Program-made: the position numbers and the translations under genes
Shown: in pieces, positions 1 to 6,177 of the stretch
Layout: every line of letters begins with the position of its first letter
Numbering within the stretch: position 1 is the first letter of the stretch
Notes under the pieces: generated by a model
Told to the model about the DNA's origin: nothing
The model's database searches: none
What the model saw: only the letters and a program-made list of their open reading frames with translations
Source of the DNA: UMGS902 sp045538895
GTDB taxonomy: Bacteria > Bacillota > Clostridia > Oscillospirales > CAG-272
Assembly: GCA_045538895.1 (NCBI GenBank)
Contig: JAZQEH010000052.1
Coordinates: 1-6,231, forward strand
DNA: 6,231 bases
Direction: 5' to 3'

Positions 1-38
1 TTTTTACTTGCGGTCTGACGCGTTTGTCAGCACTCTGA

Positions 39-64
39 GCCGAGTTCAAAAGAACTCGGCTTTT
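39..64 (+). terminator. Rho-independent terminator for a plus-strand gene left of the window
   Basis: A perfect 9-bp stem (GCCGAGTTC at 39-47 and GAACTCGGC at 52-60) closes a 4-nt AAAA loop and is followed by TTTT at 61-64. The T tract lies on the plus-strand side, so the element is oriented to stop transcription entering from the left edge. Read on the minus strand, the hairpin is followed by TCAGAG rather than a T run, so it would be a poor terminator for the oxidoreductase unit that runs towards it. The T tract is only four long, so termination efficiency is uncertain. Confidence 0.75.
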
Positions 65-65
65 G

Positions 66-173
66 CTATTGAAGCGGTACGTATCCCACTTTTTCAATTA
101 TTGACTGTCCCTGCTCGCAAGAATAAACTATGACATTTTTATAATTCTTATAATCGGCAGTTCTAATGTTCAT
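66..173 (-). pseudogene. Probable relic of a PstS-like phosphate-binding protein (C-terminal 35 codons)
   Basis: A 35-codon frame starts with ATG 1 nt after the stop of the upstream oxidoreductase and ends with TAG 5 nt before the left hairpin. Its last 20 or so residues, containing YSCEQGQSIIEKVGYVPLQ, strongly recall the C-terminus of PstS-type ABC phosphate-binding proteins, which commonly ends in a pattern like S-x-E-G-Q-x-I-x-E-x-x-G-Y-V-P-L. There is no signal peptide, no phosphate-binding residue and no upstream PstS sequence, because the same frame further upstream lies out of frame inside the intact oxidoreductase gene. No convincing Shine-Dalgarno precedes the ATG. I infer that this is the decayed end of a former pstS copy left when the rest was lost or replaced. 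A translated 35-residue peptide coupled to the oxidoreductase is possible but less likely. The homology call is from memory of the family. Confidence 0.5.
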
Positions 174-174
174 T

Positions 175-1356
175 TTACATCTTATCGTCAAAATGAATAC
201 GGAAGCTATTGCTACGGAGTATGCCTTGAAGTTCCGATACGTCAACGTTGCGTGCAGACACGTTTTTGTCAATGGCGAGTACCGCCGCACGTGCAGCAGC
301 CTCACCCGTCTGACATGCAACAGGAATTACTCTCGTCGCATCCCATGCACCGCCGTGTGCTGAAATCACTCTGCCTGCCGCAAACATATTTGTATATTCG
401 GGCGAATAAAGTGTGCGGTAAGGTATTTCAAACCAATAGCCTTTTTTTCCGAAATACGGACAAGTTCCGACAGAATCCGCGTGAGGCTTATAAAGGTCGT
501 CCATCGTCATCTCATACTCGCCCACAATATGGCGAATCATGCGGAACTGCGGCATCATCGGGAGTGCGATAATCTCCTGCGACAAAGGCTCCTTTTGCTT
601 TATTTCATCAAGCAAAAGCTGCTGACCTTTAATAATGTAGTTATTTACCTCATCACCTGTAACGCCTGCGTAAAACGGGAATCCCTCTGGATGTCCTTTG
701 CCCGTCATACCGCTACCGCTGATGTGCCAGCCGCGAAGTTTTAACATGTTGTATTCTTTATTTGGCTCAAAACTTGTAACATGCGAATAATATGACATGT
801 AATTTTCGCCGTCACGGCACTCTGCACCCGCACGGCTGAACATTATGCACGTTCCGCTTGCATCAATAAGTGCTTTACACGAATAAAACTCTGTGCCGCC
901 TACAGTTTCAACGGCTACGCCTTTTACGGTCTTGCCGTCCATTTCGGGATACGTTACAAGTGCATCATAACGTATGTCTGCACCCGCCTCAAGAAGCATT
1001 TCCTGCAAAACAAGTGACATAACTGTGGGCGAAAAATGGGTAACAAATCTTTCCTGTGTTTCCTGCTCCCAGACACCCTCTTTTTGCCAACATGCGGGCA
1101 AGCGGTGCATACAATACTTTATTGTACGGCGCAGTATTTCCTCGGAAATACCAGAAATAAGTTTTTTTCCCTCTGCATTGCAAAGTGGCTCCCACCAGTT
1201 TATAAGACCTATGGTTGCAAGTCCGCCAAGTGCTGCCGCCTTTTCAAGCAAAAGTGTTTTTTTGCCGCACCGTGCAGAAGCTACCGCTGCAGCCACTCCT
1301 GCAACACCGCCGCCTACAACAACTATATCATAATCTTTTTTCAATATGTAATCCAT
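175..1356 (-). CDS. FAD-dependent oxidoreductase (FAD_oxidored-like), substrate unknown
   Basis: A 393-residue flavoprotein with no signal peptide or membrane segment, so probably cytoplasmic. The N-terminus has the Rossmann dinucleotide-binding motif G15-x-G17-x-x-G20 after a hydrophobic strand, with the ribose-binding acid E38 ending the second strand (LLLEK) and a following GGLAT at 44-48. A second FAD-contact region is LIDASGTC (163-170). The C-terminal flavin motif runs from AAGRVISAHGG (326-336) through DATRVIPVACQTGEAAARAA (339-358). This order matches the FAD_oxidored family, whose members act on varied or unknown substrates. Length is slightly short for the family but both ends look intact. 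The ATG has a good site, GAGGAC, 7 nt upstream by the GAGG core (1362-1367), and lies only 2 nt after the stop of the secreted peptidase gene, so the two are co-transcribed. Cysteines at 59, 82, 89 and elsewhere do not form a clear iron-sulfur motif. Flavoprotein assignment is firm; the reaction cannot be stated. Confidence 0.88.
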   Translation of the reverse strand: MDYILKKDYDIVVVGGGVAGVAAAVASARCGKKTLLLEKAAALGGLATIGLINWWEPLCNAEGKKLISGISEEILRRTIKYCMHRLPACWQKEGVWEQETQERFVTHFSPTVMSLVLQEMLLEAGADIRYDALVTYPEMDGKTVKGVAVETVGGTEFYSCKALIDASGTCIMFSRAGAECRDGENYMSYYSHVTSFEPNKEYNMLKLRGWHISGSGMTGKGHPEGFPFYAGVTGDEVNNYIIKGQQLLLDEIKQKEPLSQEIIALPMMPQFRMIRHIVGEYEMTMDDLYKPHADSVGTCPYFGKKGYWFEIPYRTLYSPEYTNMFAAGRVISAHGGAWDATRVIPVACQTGEAAARAAVLAIDKNVSARNVDVSELQGILRSNSFRIHFDDKM

Positions 1357-1358
1357 TT

Positions 1359-2810
1359 TCAGTCCTCACTTGGTTCAAACTCGAATACGATTATCGAACG
1401 CATATGATAATAACGGTAACGCAAGCCCACATATGATATGGAATTCTCAAACAGCACGTTATCCCCCTCCGAGCGGATTTCTGCCGCCGGATCATATATC
1501 TTGAACTTATAATTGTCAGGATTTGTTTCATCAGGATTTATACATTCGGTTACAACAATATGATGAGAGCCGTTATAGGAGTTATCCATAGAAACAATAA
1601 TACCCTCGGGATGTGCATCCAAGGCTTCTTTTATAGTCTTTTTTGAAACATTGTATGTGCGGACTGCCTTTATCGGCTGCCCATACAGTTTGAACTGCGA
1701 TGCAATCTGGTGAATACTGATAAGCACGGGATTACCGTAAAGCGTGCCGCTTGCCGAGGTAATTCCTCTGTTACCTGTATTTGCAAGTGCTACCGTATAC
1801 GGGTCAGCCTCAAGGTTGCCATCCGCATCGAAACGGAAATCGTAGCCTTTCTCATATCTTGCACCCATATTGTAAAGCACGGTTGCAACCGATGTAAGAG
1901 CACACCCTGTATCCATCCAGTCAAGCCCACGGTTGTAGCCCCTGATTATAAAACGGCGGTGTGCTCCTGCATAAAAATATACGTTTGCAAGCTCGCCGCC
2001 ATGCCATCCGCCGCCTGTGGGAAGATGCTGCGAATAAAATGTAAAAGCATCCTTATCAACGATTTTAATGTCAATACTCTTGCTTTCGTCGCCGATTGTT
2101 GCAGTTACCTTTACGTTTCCTTCTTTAAGTGCACAAAAGCTACCGTCCGTATCAATCATAAGCATGCTTTCATCGCTTGATGACCACTTTACAAGTTTAC
2201 TCATGTACGCAGGCTTGGTAATTGCATAAACAGCACTCACACCGTAAAGATTCACTTCCTCGGCAACGGTTTTGAGTTCAAACGAAGAAAGAGAAAGCGG
2301 GCTTAGCTCCCATACCTGTGAGTCTGCGGCAGTGTAATTTTCGGTTTCAACTATTGTTTTTTGGTAAAGCCTGTTTCCATTTGTAGTACCAAGCACATAC
2401 TCGCCGCTTGAAATAACGTAGCCGTCACCAACAGAAGAAACGGAAAAATATGACGATTCCGTTATCTTTGCGGATTTTGATACCCTTTCACCGACACCGT
2501 CCGATACGCAAAACGCATACTTACCGGCTTCACTCTGGGGGTAAAGGAGATACGTTCCGTCCTCCTGCTTTAACAGCAGAACCGTTTCGCCATCCTCGCC
2601 GCTTTTCGTATCGGTATACGCAAAACCGCCCGAGGCATATCTCACATCAAAAGCGTTGAGATATTCTCCGCTTGCCTTGTTTTTCAAAGTATATACACCG
2701 CTCTCCGGTCCCTCTCCCAAAGGAACAGAAACCGTAGTATCCGCAAATATGCCAAATGAAAGGCATAAGAGCAATAAAAATGCGGTTATTACAAATATAT
2801 ATTTTCTCAA
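1359..2810 (-). CDS. Secreted ricin-trefoil / BIG2 / C39-like cysteine peptidase
   Basis: A 483-residue exported protein. Residues 1-23 form a signal peptide (RK, then a Leu/Phe-rich core, likely cleavage after IFA). Residues about 38-170 look like a ricin-type beta-trefoil, opening GVYTLKNKASGEYLN and closing with the Q-x-W motif Q165-V-W167. Residues about 175-252 resemble a BIG2 immunoglobulin-like domain (VKWSSSDES at 207-215, ALKEGNVKVTATIGD at 227-241). The C-terminal half resembles peptidase C39-like domains: a candidate oxyanion glutamine Q261 (FYSQ), nucleophile C303 in GCALTSVATVLYNMG, H417 in GSHHIVVTE, and D440 in IYDPA. The Q-to-C gap of about 42 residues is longer than I expect for this fold. 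The likely job is binding an extracellular or wall glycan and cutting a peptide or isopeptide bond; the target is unknown and activity is inferred. Translation starts at TTG (2808-2810), supported by GTGAGGA 7 nt upstream and by the signal peptide. First gene of its unit, 2 nt before the oxidoreductase. Confidence 0.8.
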   Translation of the reverse strand: MRKYIFVITAFLLLLCLSFGIFADTTVSVPLGEGPESGVYTLKNKASGEYLNAFDVRYASGGFAYTDTKSGEDGETVLLLKQEDGTYLLYPQSEAGKYAFCVSDGVGERVSKSAKITESSYFSVSSVGDGYVISSGEYVLGTTNGNRLYQKTIVETENYTAADSQVWELSPLSLSSFELKTVAEEVNLYGVSAVYAITKPAYMSKLVKWSSSDESMLMIDTDGSFCALKEGNVKVTATIGDESKSIDIKIVDKDAFTFYSQHLPTGGGWHGGELANVYFYAGAHRRFIIRGYNRGLDWMDTGCALTSVATVLYNMGARYEKGYDFRFDADGNLEADPYTVALANTGNRGITSASGTLYGNPVLISIHQIASQFKLYGQPIKAVRTYNVSKKTIKEALDAHPEGIIVSMDNSYNGSHHIVVTECINPDETNPDNYKFKIYDPAAEIRSEGDNVLFENSISYVGLRYRYYHMRSIIVFEFEPSED

Positions 2811-2817
2811 AATTTAA

Positions 2818-2824
2818 TCCTCAC
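2818..2824 (-). promoter_or_regulatory. Ribosome binding site fixing a TTG start
   Basis: The minus strand reads GTGAGGA, followed by 7 nt (TTAAATT) and then TTG at 2810-2808. There is no ATG in frame at suitable spacing, and the TTG opens directly into the signal peptide, so this site decides the start. It sits immediately after the T tract of the terminator hairpin. The downstream oxidoreductase gene uses a nearly identical GTGAGGAC site. Confidence 0.8.
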
Positions 2825-2859
2825 AAAAAATACCCATAGTTACAAACTATGGGTATTTT
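2825..2859 (-). terminator. Rho-independent terminator of the murJ-GT4-vanZ unit
   Basis: A perfect 15-bp inverted repeat (2827-2841 with 2845-2859) around a 3-nt loop, containing the ACCCATAGTT core. On the minus strand it is followed by a T6 run (plus-strand A at 2825-2830), 20 nt beyond the vanZ stop codon. The A/T ends of the stem also give an A-run and T-run on the plus strand, so it could act in both directions, though no plus-strand gene reads into it here. Its promoter-proximal arm overlaps the -10 box of the next unit. Confidence 0.88.
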
Positions 2860-2883
2860 ATCATAATAACAATTAAATGTCAA
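2855..2883 (-). promoter_or_regulatory. Sigma-A-type promoter for the peptidase-oxidoreductase unit, nested in the terminator
   Basis: On the minus strand TTGACA (2883-2878) is followed by exactly 17 nt and TAAAAT (2860-2855), with TGA directly before the -10 giving an extended -10 (TGn). The -35 is a perfect consensus and contains the vanZ stop codon TGA. The predicted start of transcription is about 2848, inside the terminator hairpin, giving a leader of about 38 nt to the TTG start. Confidence 0.8.
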
Positions 2884-3374
2884 CTTTTACGCTTTCTCCG
2901 GATTGCTATAAAGACACATACAAAAGTGACACCGAAAATCACGCCAAAGCTATCGAGCAATACATCACTTAATAAAGGCCCTCGCCCCGGAACAAAAGCC
3001 TGATGTATTTCATCGCTTGCGGCATACAAGATCCCCCATAACACAGACACAGATATGTGTGTCGCCCATGTGCGGTTATGCCACATTGACGCTGTGACTA
3101 TAAGTAAGCCAAGAAGTGCATATACACAAAAATGTGCAGTCTTTCTGATTATATAGTCAAGGCTTATAAGAGTACGAATTCTTTCTACTTTTTTCATCTT
3201 GCCAAAGCCGCTGACAAAAATAGGGGCAATACGCTCGGCAATTGTGCCGCTCTGCTCTGCCGACTTTACCGCCGGTTGGCTAGACATTATAAAAATGAAT
3301 GCTGCGCACAGAATACAGAGTGCCAAAACAAGTAAGTATATTTGCAAAGAAGAGTAAAGTTTTACTTTTTGCAT
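2880..3374 (-). CDS. VanZ-family integral membrane protein
   Basis: A 164-residue membrane protein with about four hydrophobic segments (roughly 11-30, 79-96, 104-120 and 141-158) and a basic tail (RRKRKS). The hallmarks of the VanZ-like family are all present: F-x-x-SSQP near the first segment (28-34), RKTAHFCVYALLG (77-89), SDEIHQAFVPGRG (120-132) and DVLLDSFGV (137-145). The family is named for the teicoplanin-resistance protein VanZ, but most members are housekeeping proteins of unknown role with no link to glycopeptide resistance, and no van genes are nearby. The ATG overlaps the end of the glycosyltransferase gene by 13 nt and has only a distant GAGG, so translation is probably coupled to the upstream gene. 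An in-frame stop just upstream rules out a longer start. Last gene of the murJ unit. Confidence 0.88.
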   Translation of the reverse strand: MQKVKLYSSLQIYLLVLALCILCAAFIFIMSSQPAVKSAEQSGTIAERIAPIFVSGFGKMKKVERIRTLISLDYIIRKTAHFCVYALLGLLIVTASMWHNRTWATHISVSVLWGILYAASDEIHQAFVPGRGPLLSDVLLDSFGVIFGVTFVCVFIAIRRKRKS

Positions 3375-4492
3375 CTTTGATTATATCCATCCTCGTAGAT
3401 TTTTTCTACCTTGCCGGTCATTATTTTACCGGTAAGGCGGCAGATGTATTTAGAATATGCAAATTTGGACATTTCAACCAGTTTTTCAGGATTTTCCATA
3501 AGTTTTTGAATAGCCTCGGCAAGATTGGTCGAACGCTTTTGAGGAACGATATAGCCGTTTTTGCCATTCTCTATTATAAATGAGTTCCCACCGTAGTCAG
3601 TAGCGATAGCAGGCTTGGCAAGGCTCATTGCCTCAATAAGTGCCATGCTTGTCGCTTCTGTGCCGAAGGAACAGTTAATAATAACGTCCATCACCTGAAC
3701 ATAGGGTGCAACATCACCGACAAATCCTGCGAAGATGACTTTATCGGAAATGCCAAGTTCTGTAGCCTTTGCTTTAAGCATCTCCTCAGTTGCACCCGTG
3801 CCGATAATCAGCACTTTAAGGTTTTCACAGCCACGGTCATGTAAAATTTTTGCCGCCTCAATAAGATAAATATGTCCTTTCACCTCTTCAAGACGTGCGG
3901 ACATTCCGACTACAAAATCGCCATCATTTATACCGAGAGTTGCTTTAAGATCTTCCGCCTCCTGAATGCTGACGTCACGAAGCGGCTCTGCCCCGTTGAT
4001 AACCACCTCTATCTTTTTGGGGTTCGCTCCCATAGCGGTTAAGTTTTCTTTGGTCGATTCAGAAACGGCAATCATTTGTGTAGAAAGCGTATTGTTTATA
4101 AAACCGCAAACGTTACGTAGCGGAAAACGGGTAAGCATTGGCTTTGGTGCAAAGGTTGAGTGACGGGTGTGAATACGAACCTTTACTCCTGCTATAAATG
4201 CCGCAATACGTGCCGAAAATGCGGCATGTGTATGCACGATATCCGGCTTTTCCTCTTTAAATATCTTGGTAAATTCGCTTATCGCACGAATATCGAAGGA
4301 TTTGTCTGCACCTCCGTCAGTACAGATATAACTGAAGCCAAGTGCATCTATGCGAGGTATCAGCTTACTGCCGTAAGGCAAAACCACCTTTACATCAAAA
4401 CGGCTGCGGTCAATGTTACGCAAAGTGGTCAAAAGAACCGTACCTGCACCGCCTATATTTGTATCGCTTATAACGTGTATAACCTTAATCAT
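3362..4492 (-). CDS. GT4-family (GT-B fold) glycosyltransferase
   Basis: A 376-residue cytoplasmic or membrane-associated retaining glycosyltransferase. The N-terminal acceptor-side domain begins IKVIHVISDTNIGGAG with the glycine-rich loop G14-G15, then PDIVHTHAAFSARIAA (83-98). The C-terminal donor-binding domain carries NGAEP (166-170), GMSARLEEVKGHIYLIEA (196-213), a GTG turn at 231-233 and the family E-x7-E motif E279 to E287, followed by AKPAIATDYGGN. This architecture is that of GT4 enzymes such as those making capsule, teichoic or exopolysaccharide and glycolipids. Donor and acceptor cannot be told from sequence. The ATG at 4490-4492 is preceded by GGAG (4501-4504) with 8-nt spacing; a GTG 24 nt further upstream is open but lacks such a site. 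The start overlaps the murJ stop by 8 nt (ATGATTAA). Its place between a flippase and a VanZ protein suggests a role in envelope glycan assembly. Confidence 0.88.
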   Translation of the reverse strand: MIKVIHVISDTNIGGAGTVLLTTLRNIDRSRFDVKVVLPYGSKLIPRIDALGFSYICTDGGADKSFDIRAISEFTKIFKEEKPDIVHTHAAFSARIAAFIAGVKVRIHTRHSTFAPKPMLTRFPLRNVCGFINNTLSTQMIAVSESTKENLTAMGANPKKIEVVINGAEPLRDVSIQEAEDLKATLGINDGDFVVGMSARLEEVKGHIYLIEAAKILHDRGCENLKVLIIGTGATEEMLKAKATELGISDKVIFAGFVGDVAPYVQVMDVIINCSFGTEATSMALIEAMSLAKPAIATDYGGNSFIIENGKNGYIVPQKRSTNLAEAIQKLMENPEKLVEMSKFAYSKYICRLTGKIMTGKVEKIYEDGYNQRCKK

Positions 4493-6014
4493 TTTTATTT
4501 CTCCATAAAAAAGCACGAATTTCAGTAGGTGACAATAAAATGAGTACTATCGCATAAACTGCAATGCCGATACCGCCAACAATAATTACACGAAGAATAT
4601 CCATATCTATATTTACGCTTGTATTTGCAAAATATACACATACGCTCATAAGTGCGGTAGCTGCAAGCGATTTCAGAAGGTCGGCAAAGTCACGCAGCTT
4701 TAGCAAAGTACCGTCACGTACAAGCATCAAATAGTTGATAACCGCACATATAGCAATAGTTATTGAAGATGCAATCGCTATGCCGCCAAAGCCGACGTGC
4801 TCTGCCAAGATGCTGACAATTATTATGTTTGCAACGATTGCCGCAGTTGACGCAAGCATCGGTGCCTTTACTTTTTGCTTGGCGAAAAACAGCTTTGTCA
4901 ATACCTCGTTTGCAGACATAAAAGGAATGCCAAGCGACAGATATTTCAATGCCAATGCGGTCATTTCCGCATCGTGTCCGTTGAACTCACCACGCATATA
5001 AATTGCACGTGTGATAGGCTCTGCAAGCATAAATATGCCTGCCGCAAGCGGAATCATCAAATATAGCAAAACCTTAATCGAAGTAGCGGCAAATTTGTTT
5101 GCACCGTCACGGTCCCCCTCTGCCTCTGAACGTGAAAGCTTGGGAAACAAAAGGTTCGTGGCAACAAACGAAAAGATACCTACAATTATAATGTACAAGC
5201 GGTTTGCATAGTTAACCATCGTTATGCCACGGTCTCCGTCAAAACCTGACGCAAAGCGAGTATTTATCACATTACAAACGGGTTGCAGCCATGAACAAAC
5301 CAATATCGGAAGTGCCATTTTCAGCGAACGTACGATATATTCATCCTTGAAATTCAAAGTCGGTTTGTATCTGAATCCGAGTCTGTACGCAGACGGTGCC
5401 TGAATTGCTGCCTGTAAAAACCATCCGATAACAAGTGCAACCGACAGTCCCCATACGTCAAAACGGTCACTTAAAGTGTAGAAGTAAACCACCATAATGA
5501 GGTTTGAAACAAGGCTCATTATAGCAGGAAGCGTGTACTTTTCAAATGATTGAAGTATTCCTACATAGCAATATGCGATTCCCGTGAATATTATCATCGG
5601 GAACATAATTCTGCTAAGCGAGGTTGCAAGAGTCTTTACCGCATCCGAAACATCGGGGGCGAGGAATGAAACGAGCTGGTATGAAAATACCATTCCAACG
5701 GCAGAAATAACAAGCGTGATAATTAATATAAGGTTAAAATAGCGGTTAGCAAATGAAAAAGCCGTGTCACGTCCCTTTTTCACCATAAGCTCGTTGAAAA
5801 TAGGAATAAAAGCCGCAGTAACCACTCCGCCAAGTGCAAAATCAAAAAGTGTAATCGGCAATCGGCTTGCCGCCTCGTATGCAGCAGCACTCGTGCCGGT
5901 GCCGAAATTGGAGGCAAGCAGTATGTCACGAAGCAAACCGAGCGCCTTAGCAAGCAGTGTTACAAACACCATGAGCAGTGCCGTTGATGCGATTCGTTTA
6001 GATGTGTTTGACAT
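4485..6014 (-). CDS. murJ: MurJ-family lipid II flippase (MviN)
   Basis: A 509-residue, very hydrophobic protein of the MOP superfamily, close to the 511 residues of E. coli MurJ and long enough for its usual 14 membrane helices. MurJ moves the peptidoglycan precursor lipid II from the inner to the outer face of the cytoplasmic membrane. Family features are visible in order: ALGLLRDILLASNFG (24-38), AYEAASRLP with R51 (45-53), the AFIPIF segment (68-73), YANRLY with R272 (269-274), NLLFPKLSR (287-295), YMRGEF (339-344) and FFAKQKVKAPM (376-386). Charged residues at R29-D30, R51 and R272 lie where the central-cavity charges fall in MurJ. The ATG has GGAGGT 6 nt upstream (6021-6026). First gene of the unit, with promoter at 6048-6076. 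Because a glycosyltransferase is coupled downstream, a sister role as flippase for another lipid-linked glycan cannot be excluded, but the motifs favour MurJ. Confidence 0.9.
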   Translation of the reverse strand: MSNTSKRIASTALLMVFVTLLAKALGLLRDILLASNFGTGTSAAAYEAASRLPITLFDFALGGVVTAAFIPIFNELMVKKGRDTAFSFANRYFNLILIITLVISAVGMVFSYQLVSFLAPDVSDAVKTLATSLSRIMFPMIIFTGIAYCYVGILQSFEKYTLPAIMSLVSNLIMVVYFYTLSDRFDVWGLSVALVIGWFLQAAIQAPSAYRLGFRYKPTLNFKDEYIVRSLKMALPILVCSWLQPVCNVINTRFASGFDGDRGITMVNYANRLYIIIVGIFSFVATNLLFPKLSRSEAEGDRDGANKFAATSIKVLLYLMIPLAAGIFMLAEPITRAIYMRGEFNGHDAEMTALALKYLSLGIPFMSANEVLTKLFFAKQKVKAPMLASTAAIVANIIIVSILAEHVGFGGIAIASSITIAICAVINYLMLVRDGTLLKLRDFADLLKSLAATALMSVCVYFANTSVNIDMDILRVIIVGGIGIAVYAIVLILLSPTEIRAFLWRNKND

Positions 6015-6047
6015 AAGCCGACCTCCATGTAAAAATCATTATAGAAT

Positions 6048-6076
6048 AGTATACCACAAATCTTACCAAAAGGCAA
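6048..6076 (-). promoter_or_regulatory. Sigma-A-type promoter of the murJ unit
   Basis: The minus strand has TTGCCT (6076-6071), a 17-nt spacer and TATACT (6053-6048), with TGG before the -10 giving an extended -10. Predicted transcription start is about 6041, leaving a short leader of about 27 nt that holds GGAGGT. A second TATAAT lies at 6043-6038 but has no good -35 at 17 nt (GTAAGA), so it is the weaker candidate. Confidence 0.7.
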
Positions 6077-6132
6077 CACCGACCGTTTTAAACTTTTGTG
6101 CAAAATATTTTCAAAAATTTGTGTTTTTCTAC

Positions 6133-6161
6133 TTGACTTAACAAAAAATATGTGCTATACT
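6133..6161 (+). promoter_or_regulatory. Strong promoter of the tRNA-Pro gene
   Basis: TTGACT (6133-6138), a 17-nt spacer and TATACT (6156-6161), with TGC just before the -10 (extended -10). Upstream, 6102-6130 is nearly all A and T, as in UP elements that boost stable-RNA promoters. The predicted start near 6168 gives a 10-nt leader before the tRNA, typical of stable RNA genes. Confidence 0.8.
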
Positions 6162-6177
6162 TTACAGGTGCTTAAAT

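Noticed and set aside
1036..1407. Plus-strand open frame of 123 codons antisense to the start of the oxidoreductase gene
   Set aside because: A shadow of the conserved flavoprotein N-terminus; no ribosome site or family resemblance.
1710..2180. Plus-strand open frame of 156 codons antisense to the peptidase domain
   Set aside because: Cysteine- and lysine-rich composition is the mirror of the minus-strand coding sequence; no supporting signal.
2880..3374. Glycopeptide resistance determinant because of the VanZ domain
   Set aside because: No vanA/B ligase, vanH, vanX, vanY or vanRS is present, and VanZ-like proteins are widespread in species without such resistance.
4493..4516. GTG start adding 8 residues (beginning MLFYGEIK) to the glycosyltransferase
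   Set aside because: The ATG at 4492 has GGAG at 8-nt spacing and begins exactly at the family's first beta strand; the longer form would overlap murJ by 32 nt without a clear ribosome site.
6038..6043. TATAAT on the minus strand as the main murJ -10 box
   Set aside because: The hexamer 17 nt upstream is GTAAGA, a poor -35, whereas TATACT at 6053-6048 has TTGCCT at 17 nt and a TGn extension.
5764..6141. Plus-strand open frame of 125 codons crossing the murJ start and the divergent promoters
   Set aside because: It is antisense to murJ motifs, low complexity, runs through both promoters and has no recognisable domain.
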